Positions 1 through 4,855 of a stretch of DNA of 5,552 bases are shown here, one piece after another. The translations under genes were made by a program, and so were the position numbers. The notes beneath the pieces were generated by a model. It was not told the DNA's origin and searched no databases. It worked only from the letters and a program-made list of their open reading frames with translations. The DNA is from Paracoccaceae bacterium. Its GTDB lineage: Bacteria > Pseudomonadota > Alphaproteobacteria > Rhodobacterales > Rhodobacteraceae. Location: positions 1 through 5,552 of the forward strand of contig SLPP01000131.1 of NCBI GenBank assembly GCA_007131945.1, written 5' to 3'. Positions within the stretch are counted from its first letter, which is position 1. Every line of letters starts with the position of its first letter.

Positions 1-54
1 CGCCTTGACCGCTCCCGCACGCCTGATATCGATCGGCAAAGCGAGGCCACATGA
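1..54 (+). CDS. C-terminal end of an unidentified upstream gene (partial)
   Basis: Frame 1 is open from the window edge to a TGA at 52-54. It encodes only 17 residues, a polar tail ending in DIDRQSEAT. The TGA overlaps the ATG of the next gene in an ATGA (51-54), the usual layout of coupled genes in one operon, and this is the main reason for calling it a real gene end. The visible part is too short to assign a family. Chance openness over 17 codons in GC-rich DNA is quite possible, so the call rests on the overlap. Confidence 0.5.
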   Translation, partial: RLDRSRTPDIDRQSEAT

Positions 55-581
55 CGATACCGAACCTGATCACCGTCTTCCGGCTCGTTCTGGTTCCGAT
101 CGTGATCATGATGATCCTTCAGGAAGACTGGAGCTGGGCCTTCGCGCTCTTCGTGATCGCCGGCGTTTCCGACGGTCTCGACGGCTACATCGCGCGACGG
201 TTCGAGATGCGCAGCGAGTTCGGCGCGCTGATCGACCCGCTGGCCGACAAGGTGCTCATCGTCTCGATCTACGTCACCCTGGCGATCGTCGAGGTCATCC
301 CGGCCTGGCTCGCCATCGTGATCGTCTCCCGCGACATCATGATCGTGATGGCGTTCATGCTGTCGTGGATGATGGCGCAGCCGATGGCGGTGAAGCCGCT
401 CTTCGTCAGCAAGGTGACCACCGCGCTGCAGATCGCTTTTGCCGCCTTCCTGCTCGGCGGTCTGGCCTTCGCCCTGGAACTCGGCCTGCTGATCGACCTC
501 TTCGCGCTCCTCATCGTCGTGCTGACGATCATGACCGCGGGTATCTATCTCGTCCGCTGGCTGAGGCACATGGCGGATTGA
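51..581 (+). CDS. CDP-alcohol phosphatidyltransferase; cardiolipin synthase (Crd1-type) or PgsA-like
   Basis: This is a 176-residue integral membrane enzyme of the CDP-alcohol phosphotransferase family, which moves a phosphatidyl group from a CDP-linked lipid to an alcohol and releases CMP. The full signature D-x2-DG-x2-AR-x8-G-x3-D-x3-D is present: D41, D44, G45, A48, R49, G58, D62 and D66. These aspartates bind the catalytic metals. The N-terminus (IPNLITVFRLVLVP) is the usual family opening. Hydrophobic segments lie near residues 8-23, 28-40, 69-83, 84-104, 123-142 and 145-168. VSRDIMIVM (92-100) and VSKVTTALQ (119-127) resemble the corresponding segments of CMP-forming cardiolipin synthases (mitochondrial Crd1/CRLS1), so phosphatidylglycerol plus CDP-diacylglycerol to cardiolipin is a plausible reaction. 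PgsA (phosphatidylglycerophosphate synthase) is the alternative. The start is supported by GAGG at 43-46, four bases before the ATG. Family certain; substrate not. Confidence 0.93.
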   Translation: MTIPNLITVFRLVLVPIVIMMILQEDWSWAFALFVIAGVSDGLDGYIARRFEMRSEFGALIDPLADKVLIVSIYVTLAIVEVIPAWLAIVIVSRDIMIVMAFMLSWMMAQPMAVKPLFVSKVTTALQIAFAAFLLGGLAFALELGLLIDLFALLIVVLTIMTAGIYLVRWLRHMAD

Positions 582-610
582 GATCCGGCGCTGGAGGTCG
601 GTTCCGCGCC

Positions 611-629
611 GCCCCGGGTTCGCCGGGGC
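611..629. terminator. GC hairpin between convergent genes, possible terminator
   Basis: A perfect 7-bp stem (GCCCCGG at 611-617, CCGGGGC at 623-629) with a 5-nt loop lies between the stop codons of the phosphatidyltransferase gene (581) and the small membrane-protein gene (697). A hairpin between converging genes suggests a terminator usable from both sides. No T-run follows on either strand, so it is not a classical intrinsic terminator. The rest of 582-696 contains no convincing gene, only a short direct repeat, CGCAAGTG at 654-661 and 663-670. Confidence 0.35.
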
Positions 630-696
630 AGCTTGAACGGCAGGTTGAGCCGACGCAAGTGCCGCAAGTGACAGGCACGATGGCGGAGGAGCCGCG

Positions 697-999
697 CTAA
701 CCCTCGTCGTCGGGAAAGATGCCGTGGCGGCGGGCGAACCACAGAAACAGCGGCAGGCCCATGGCGATCAGCGTCGTCAGCGAGAAGGCGAACCAGTTCA
801 TCGGAATGCCGATCAGCCGGAATTCGACGCCGCTGCCCCAGAACAGCATCCCCGCCGTGCCGATCGCGACGAGCGAGACGACAAGATCGCCGATTCCCAC
901 CGCCAGAAGCGATTTCCGCGCCAGTTGCGGATAGATGCCGAAATAGCCGATCGCCAGGCAGGTGGCGTTGATGGCGATGATCTGCAGCTCCGGCGGCAT
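697..999 (-). CDS. Small membrane protein of unknown function, three predicted TM helices
   Basis: A 100-residue hydrophobic protein that I do not recognise. Likely membrane helices are residues 6-24, 31-55 and 68-89. The C-terminus is short and charged (ARRHGIFPDDEG). Basic residues between helices 1 and 2 (R28, K29) and after helix 3 (R90, R91) suggest those ends are cytoplasmic, but both cannot follow from a simple three-helix topology, so orientation is open. The ATG at 999-997 lies 2 nt after the TGA of the carboxypeptidase gene, and no clear Shine-Dalgarno is seen, so translation by re-initiation is likely. The reading frame stays open upstream into the carboxypeptidase gene, but that stretch is Arg/Ala-rich and looks like a shadow. 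The clean hydrophobic pattern and operon position argue for a real gene. No function is inferred; it is the last gene of the ctaA cluster. Confidence 0.8.
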   Translation of the reverse strand: MPPELQIIAINATCLAIGYFGIYPQLARKSLLAVGIGDLVVSLVAIGTAGMLFWGSGVEFRLIGIPMNWFAFSLTTLIAMGLPLFLWFARRHGIFPDDEG

Positions 1000-1001
1000 G
1001 A

Positions 1002-2474
1002 TCAGAGCGCGTAGATCGCGTTGAACTTGGCCTCGAGGTAATCCAGAAGCGGCCCCTCGTGCGGCGCGAAGCCGCAGGCCTCTTCGATCGTCTCGCGCGG
1101 CGCCATCAGCCGGCCGTGCACCTGCACCCGGTCGCGCAGCCAAGAGGTCGCCGGGCCCGGATCGCCCTCGGCGAAGGCCGCGTCCAGATCCGGCAGTTCT
1201 TCCCGCATCGCGGCCATCAGGCAGCCGGCATAGACATTGCCCAGCGTGTAGGTCGGGAAATAGCCGAAAAGCCCGATCGCCCAGTGCACGTCCTGCAGCA
1301 TCCCGTGCGCCGGCCGGTCGACCGGATAGCCGAAATCCGCCTCGAACCGGTCGTTCCAGGCCGCCTCCAGGTCGCCGACCGTCAGGTCGCCCGCGACCAG
1401 CGCCCGTTCGAGATCGAAGCGCAGCATGATGTGCAGGTTGTACTGCACCTCGTCGGCCTCGGTGCGGATATGCCCGCCGGCGAGCCGGTTGACGGTGGCG
1501 TAGAATTCCTCCGCCCCGCCGAGGCCGAAATCGCCGAATTCCAGCCGCATCTTCTCGAACAGCCAGCCGCAGAAGGGCCGCGAGCGGGCGATCTGGTTCT
1601 CGTAGAGCCGCGCCTGGCTCTCGTGCACCCCCATCGACGCCCCCCGCCCCAGCGGGCTCAGCGCGAAGGCCGGCGCGATGTTCTGCTCGTAGGCCGCGTG
1701 ACCCACTTCGTGGATCGTCGAATAGAAGCAGTTGAAGGGCTCGGTCTCGACCACGCGGGTGGTGATGCGCACATCATCCCCCGCGCCCGACGAGAACGGA
1801 TGCACGGCAAGATCGAGCCGCCCGCGCTGGAAATCGTAACCAAACACCTCGGCCAGGTGCCGCGCCAGCCGGATCTGCGCCGCGCGGTCGAACTCGCCCA
1901 GAAGCGGCGCCGGCTGGTCGGCCGCGCCAAGCGCGGCGTCGCGCAGCGCCCGCAGCCGCGGGCGCATCCGGTCGAACATCGCCGCGATCCCCGCCCCGGT
2001 CGCGCCCGGCTCGTATTCGTCGAGAAGCGCGTCATAGCCGTCGCCGCCCTGCGCCAGCGCCGCCGCCTCCTCGCAGCGCAGGGCGACGATCCGCTCCAGC
2101 GCCGGCAGGAAATGGGCGACATCCTCGCGCGCCCGCGCCTCGGCCCAGACCCCGTGCGAGAGCGAGACGCAGCGCGCGATCTCGGCGGCGAGCTCCACCG
2201 GCACGCGCGCGCGCCGGTCGTGCTCGCGCCGGATCCGGGCAAGCTTCGCCGCCCCCGCCGCGTCCTGCGCCTCGGCCGCCGCCAGCCAGTCGGCGATGCG
2301 CGGATCGGCATGACGCGCGTGCAGCACCGCCTCCAGCGCCGCCATCTCCTCGGCCCGCTGCCGGGCGGCACCGCGCGGCATCATCGTCTCCTGGTCCCAG
2401 CGCAGCCTTCCCATCACCTGCTCGATCGCGCGGGTCTCGCGGTCATGCGTGAGCAGTTCCTCGAACGCGGTCAT
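1002..2474 (-). CDS. M32 family zinc metallocarboxypeptidase (carboxypeptidase Taq type)
   Basis: A 490-residue cytoplasmic peptidase expected to remove residues one at a time from peptide C-termini. Length matches the M32 family (about 500). All family motifs appear in order: HPF (225-227), DVRIT (234-238), the zinc-binding HEVGH (255-259; H255, E256 and H259 bind metal or act in catalysis), HESQ (284-287; E285 is the third metal ligand), IRTEAD (336-341) and GMLQDVHW (391-398). There is no signal peptide. The N-terminal third is helical and rich in Ala and Arg, as is usual. The ATG at 2474-2472 overlaps the TGA of ctaA in an ATGA, which fixes the start; the frame extends about 77 codons further upstream, but that stretch lies inside ctaA and is low-complexity. 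Likely role: peptide turnover. Its coupling to heme A synthase has no obvious biochemical reason. No key residue is missing. Confidence 0.95.
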   Translation of the reverse strand: MTAFEELLTHDRETRAIEQVMGRLRWDQETMMPRGAARQRAEEMAALEAVLHARHADPRIADWLAAAEAQDAAGAAKLARIRREHDRRARVPVELAAEIARCVSLSHGVWAEARAREDVAHFLPALERIVALRCEEAAALAQGGDGYDALLDEYEPGATGAGIAAMFDRMRPRLRALRDAALGAADQPAPLLGEFDRAAQIRLARHLAEVFGYDFQRGRLDLAVHPFSSGAGDDVRITTRVVETEPFNCFYSTIHEVGHAAYEQNIAPAFALSPLGRGASMGVHESQARLYENQIARSRPFCGWLFEKMRLEFGDFGLGGAEEFYATVNRLAGGHIRTEADEVQYNLHIMLRFDLERALVAGDLTVGDLEAAWNDRFEADFGYPVDRPAHGMLQDVHWAIGLFGYFPTYTLGNVYAGCLMAAMREELPDLDAAFAEGDPGPATSWLRDRVQVHGRLMAPRETIEEACGFAPHEGPLLDYLEAKFNAIYAL

Positions 2475-3610
2475 GCCTGCCCGCCGCGGATCGTCGCGCC
2501 CTCGGGGTAGCCGGCGAGGAACCGCGCCCGCAGGATCGCCACCCACAGCGCCACGGCCAGAAGCTGGTGCGCGATGGCAAGCTCCCAGGGCGCGCCGTAG
2601 AGAACGGTGACGATGCCGAGGACGATCTGCGCCGCCATCACCAGCCCCATCGCGTGGAACGCCCCACGCACCGCGGCAAAGCCCGACCGCCTTCCGCGCA
2701 TCCATACGATCAGCGCGAAGATGGCCAGCAGGTAGCCCGCCTTGCGGTGGATGAACTGCACCGTCCCGTCATTCTCGAAGAAGTTGCGCCAGACGGGTTC
2801 GAGTTCGAACATCCCCGGCGGAAAGATCCCGCCCGCCATCAGCGGCCAGTCGGTATAGCCGCGCCCGGCATCGATCCCGGCCACCAGCGCGCCGAGCAGG
2901 ATCTGCAGGAAGGCGAAATGCATCAGCCCGGTGGAGAGGCGGAAGGCCCGCGCCTCGCGCCCGCGCCGCGCCTGCAGCAGCGCCGCCTGGCTTCGGCCAA
3001 GACGCTCGACATACCAGGCGATCAGCCCGAGGATGACGAAAGCAAGCCCCAGATGCACCGCAAGCCGGTAGGAGGCCACCGCCACCATCCCCTCGCCCAG
3101 CCCCGAGGCGACCATCCACCAGCCGATCGCCCCCTGCAGCCCGCCGAGCGCGCCCAGAAGCAGCAGCCGCCCGGTCCAGCCCGGCGGGATCTGTCCGCGC
3201 AGCCAGAACCACAGGAAGCCCAGGGCCCAGACCAGCCCGATCAGCCGGCCGAGCTGCCGGTGCCCCCATTCCCACCAGTAGATGAACTTGAACTCCTGAA
3301 GGCTCATGCCGAGGTTCAGAAGCCGGTACTGGTCGATCTGCCGATAGGCGTCGAATTCGCGCTGCCAGTCGGCATCCGAAAGCGGCGGGATCGCGCCGAC
3401 GATCGGCCGCCAGTCGGTGATCGAGAGGCCCGAGCCGGTCAGCCGCGTGAGCCCGCCCACCGCGATGATCGCAACGACAAGCGCGAAGAGGACCAGCAGC
3501 CAGGCCCGGATCGCCCGGCGCGCGCCCGAAGGCCGCTCGATCGTCACCCGCGGCGCCGCCGCCCTCGGCGCGCCCTCGGCAACTTCCTCGAAGATGGGGC
3601 GTTTCGCCAT
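2471..3610 (-). CDS. ctaA: Heme A synthase, COX15/CtaA type 2
   Basis: A 379-residue inner-membrane enzyme that oxidises the C8 methyl of heme O to the formyl group of heme A, the cofactor of aa3-type cytochrome c oxidase. Eight membrane helices are visible, near residues 34-54, 118-137, 147-168, 183-201, 226-247, 288-305, 315-336 and 342-363, in two four-helix halves as in the family. The four conserved heme-ligand histidines are present: H117 (EWGHRQLGR, with the conserved E114), H186 (YRLAVHLG), H288 (FIHRKAGY) and H348 (AIAHQL). The GLTRLTGSGLSITDW segment (53-67) after helix 1 and the long helix 1-2 loop are typical of the COX15 (type 2) form of Alphaproteobacteria and mitochondria. I see no cysteine pair of the Bacillus CtaA type. 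The roughly 30-residue Ala/Pro/Arg N-terminus is cytoplasmic. AAGGAG sits 7 nt before the ATG. It heads the tightly coupled three-gene part of the cluster. Confidence 0.97.
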   Translation of the reverse strand: MAKRPIFEEVAEGAPRAAAPRVTIERPSGARRAIRAWLLVLFALVVAIIAVGGLTRLTGSGLSITDWRPIVGAIPPLSDADWQREFDAYRQIDQYRLLNLGMSLQEFKFIYWWEWGHRQLGRLIGLVWALGFLWFWLRGQIPPGWTGRLLLLGALGGLQGAIGWWMVASGLGEGMVAVASYRLAVHLGLAFVILGLIAWYVERLGRSQAALLQARRGREARAFRLSTGLMHFAFLQILLGALVAGIDAGRGYTDWPLMAGGIFPPGMFELEPVWRNFFENDGTVQFIHRKAGYLLAIFALIVWMRGRRSGFAAVRGAFHAMGLVMAAQIVLGIVTVLYGAPWELAIAHQLLAVALWVAILRARFLAGYPEGATIRGGQA

Positions 3611-3617
3611 CGTCGCT

Positions 3618-3623
3618 CTCCTT
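3618..3623 (-). promoter_or_regulatory. Ribosome binding site of ctaA
   Basis: AAGGAG on the - strand (3623 to 3618), 7 nt before the ctaA ATG at 3610. It is a near-ideal Shine-Dalgarno and the strongest in the window. It fixes the ctaA start and implies that ctaA is translated independently even if transcribed from upstream, whereas the two genes after it rely on coupling. Confidence 0.8.
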
Positions 3624-3676
3624 CTCGCGCGGCAAGCTAGAGGCGCGCCGCGCCGGCATCAAGGGCGCATCGCGCC

Positions 3677-3700
3677 GGCCCGGATCAGCCGCGCCGGGCC
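3677..3700 (-). terminator. Hairpin spanning the trmJ stop codon, weak terminator or attenuator candidate
   Basis: GGCCCGG (3677-3683) and CCGGGCC (3694-3700) form a perfect 7-bp stem around a 10-nt loop that contains the TGA of the trmJ-like gene (3685-3687). No T-run follows on the - strand. It could reduce read-through into ctaA, 74 nt further on, or merely reflect high G+C. The same 74-nt gap also holds the palindrome GGCGCGCC (3643-3650) and two copies of GCGCCGGC (3650-3657, 3672-3679). Confidence 0.25.
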
Positions 3701-4419
3701 AGTTGTCGCAGGATGCCGTGCAGCGTCTGCACCTCGGCCCGGGTCAAAGACCAGCGCGCGAGCATGTTGCGCAGGTTGCGCTTCATCCCCGGCGCCTTCT
3801 CCGCCGGGAAGAAGAAGCCCGCCGCCTCCAGCCGCTCCTCCAGATGCTCGCCCAGCCGCGCCACCTCGCCCAGGCTCGCCGGCGCCGCGACCGGCGCGGC
3901 GGGCATCTCGCCGCCCGCCTGGCGCCGCCATTCATAGGCCAGCAGCAGCACGCATTGCGCCAGGTTCAGCGAGTAGAAAAGGGGATTGACCGGCACGGTG
4001 ACGATGGCACTCGCCGGCGCGATGTCGTCGTTCTCGAGCCCGGCGCGCTCGGGCCCGAAGAGGAAGGCGGTGCGCGCGCCCGACGCCGCCAGCGCCCGGG
4101 CCTCCGCCATCGCCGCCTCGGGCGTCAGCACCGGCTTGACCAGTTCGCGCCCGCGCGCCGTGGTCGCGTAGACCCGGTCGCAATCGGCAAGCGCGGCGGG
4201 CAGGTCGGCGAACAGCCCCGCCGCCTCCAGCACCCGCCCCGCGCCCGAGGCCATGGCCACCGCCTTCGGGTTCGGCCAGCCGTCGCGCGGCGCCACGACC
4301 CGCATCCGGTCGAGCCCGAAATTCAGCATCGCCCGCGCCGCGGCGCCGATATTCTCGCCCATCTGCGGCCGCACCAGCACCATGACCGGCGCCTGCGCCC
4401 CGCCCGTCTCCAGCTCCAT
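3685..4419 (-). CDS. trmJ: tRNA (cytidine/uridine-32) 2'-O-methyltransferase, TrmJ-like SPOUT family
   Basis: A 244-residue cytoplasmic SPOUT-class RNA methyltransferase, close in length to E. coli TrmJ (about 246). It is expected to use S-adenosylmethionine to methylate the 2'-OH of a ribose, in TrmJ that of nucleotide 32 in the tRNA anticodon loop. Motif 1 is NIGAAARAM (23-31) with N23 and the catalytic-type R29. Motif 2 is FLFGPERAGLEN (119-130). Motif 3 is VPVNPLFYSLNLAQ (142-155) with S150 and N152. The last two form the trefoil-knot cofactor site. An Ala/Pro linker (173-182) leads to the C-terminal helical extension (183-244) typical of TrmJ. The ATG at 4419 is preferred because GGGGAG (4430-4425) precedes it by 5 nt; an ATG 16 codons upstream (4467) adds only an Arg-rich stretch. 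It is first in the - strand cluster. Family assignment is firm; the exact tRNA target is inferred. Confidence 0.92.
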   Translation of the reverse strand: MELETGGAQAPVMVLVRPQMGENIGAAARAMLNFGLDRMRVVAPRDGWPNPKAVAMASGAGRVLEAAGLFADLPAALADCDRVYATTARGRELVKPVLTPEAAMAEARALAASGARTAFLFGPERAGLENDDIAPASAIVTVPVNPLFYSLNLAQCVLLLAYEWRRQAGGEMPAAPVAAPASLGEVARLGEHLEERLEAAGFFFPAEKAPGMKRNLRNMLARWSLTRAEVQTLHGILRQLARRG

Positions 4420-4739
4420 CGCCGCTCCCCGGATCGCCCGCCGCTGCCTTGCCCCGCGGCGCGGCAAAGATCAACCACCCGGGCAAGACCCGGCAGCAGA
4501 CCGCGGTTTCCCGCGCCTCAGCGCCCTTTGAACGTCCCGCGAAGAAGTCCGCGCCGCGAAATCGTCGATTCTTTTCACGATCCGGGATCAAACCGTCCCG
4601 ATTTTTCATCGAGCGCCGGAAACACGAAACGATGCGACAGGATCTCGGCGCGAGGATGCCAATGCTCGCATGCGAACACCCCGCCCCGACGCGCCTTCAT
4701 CTTGCCACATACACGCCAGGCGGGCACTCGCAGGGCGAC
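4420..4739. other. Intergenic region upstream of trmJ, no convincing gene
   Basis: Open frames here, including a 69-codon - strand frame at 4606-4815, are Arg-rich, have no good ribosome binding site and cross the hairpin cluster, so I do not call them genes. About 4540-4700 is visibly richer in A+T than the rest of the window, as expected for a promoter region. On the - strand, TTGATC at about 4592-4587 could serve as a -35 element, but no good -10 follows at 16-18 nt, so I do not assign a promoter. Three short perfect palindromes lie here (4560-4570, 4579-4589, 4666-4675). Confidence 0.6.
4560..4589. promoter_or_regulatory. Pair of 11-bp palindromes, candidate regulator-binding sites upstream of trmJ
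   Basis: AATCG-T-CGATT (4560-4570) and GATCC-G-GGATC (4579-4589) are both perfect odd-centred palindromes, 19 bp centre to centre, about 140-170 bp upstream of the trmJ start. Their half-sites differ, so they do not look like two copies of one operator. Position in the A+T-richer part of the gap is the main argument for a regulatory role. No known regulator motif is recognised. Confidence 0.2.
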
Positions 4740-4781
4740 GGGGGCAGCGCCCCCAGGCTCGGGCGCGGCAGCGCCCGAGCC
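4740..4781. repeat. Two adjacent GC-rich hairpins sharing a direct repeat, REP-like
   Basis: Hairpin 1 has stem GGGGGC (4740-4745), loop AGC and GCCCCC (4749-4754). Hairpin 2 has a perfect 11-bp stem, GGCTCGGGCGC (4756-4766), loop GGCA and GCGCCCGAGCC (4771-4781). They are one base apart and share the 10-mer GGCAGCGCCC (4743-4752 and 4767-4776), 24 nt apart. They lie about 70-115 nt beyond the P450 stop in its direction of transcription. This resembles the small palindromic repeats scattered between genes in GC-rich Alphaproteobacteria, or a transcript-stabilising 3' structure. No T-run follows on either strand. Confidence 0.55.
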
Positions 4782-4797
4782 CGGCCCAACGCGAGGA

Positions 4798-4820
4798 AGG
4801 TTGTGCCGCAGGCACAGCCT
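4798..4820. repeat. Third hairpin of the cluster downstream of the P450
   Basis: AGGTTGTGCC (4798-4807), loop GCA (4808-4810) and GGCACAGCCT (4811-4820) form a 10-bp stem. One pair (4801/4817) is T opposite G, which is a G-U wobble in + strand RNA but an A-C mismatch in - strand RNA. The short loop is like that of the two neighbouring hairpins. Confidence 0.5.
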
Positions 4821-4832
4821 GACGAGGGGCGG

Positions 4833-4855
4833 GAGCCCGTGGCCGGCGCGGGCTC
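4833..4855 (-). terminator. Hairpin at the P450 stop codon, possible terminator
   Basis: GAGCCCG (4833-4839) and CGGGCTC (4849-4855) form a perfect 7-bp stem with a 9-nt loop. The right arm overlaps the P450 TGA (4856-4854). It is the first of four hairpins the P450 transcript would meet after its coding region. No T-run follows, so intrinsic termination is uncertain; 3'-end protection or Rho-related pausing are alternatives. Confidence 0.35.

Noticed and set aside
5..700. 231-codon + strand open frame over the phosphatidyltransferase gene
   Set aside because: Arg/His/Asp-rich translation with no domain. It is a frame shadow of the real gene, which has the full catalytic motif.
1059..2510. 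483-codon + strand open frame antisense to the M32 carboxypeptidase gene
   Set aside because: Arg/Pro/His-rich low-complexity translation typical of the antisense frame of GC-rich genes. The opposite strand encodes a complete M32 enzyme.
2567..3640. 357-codon + strand open frame antisense to ctaA
   Set aside because: Low-complexity Arg/Pro/Asp-rich shadow of ctaA, which has all four heme-ligand histidines and eight helices.
4583..4606. Possible + strand intrinsic terminator: 5-bp stem CGGGA/TCCCG followed by ATTTTT
   Set aside because: The stem is short with an 8-nt loop, and no + strand gene lies upstream for it to terminate. More likely chance or part of the trmJ promoter region.
3932..4609. 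225-codon - strand open frame starting upstream of trmJ in another frame
   Set aside because: Most of it is a Gly/Ala/Arg-rich shadow of trmJ; the first 60 codons show no domain.
4740..4781. CRISPR array or insertion-sequence end
   Set aside because: Only two copies of a 10-mer, each inside a palindrome, with no regular spacers, no transposase and no target-site duplication visible.
4606..4815. 69-codon - strand open frame in the intergenic gap
   Set aside because: Arg/Ala-rich, no clear ribosome binding site, and it runs through the hairpin cluster. A real small gene cannot be fully excluded.
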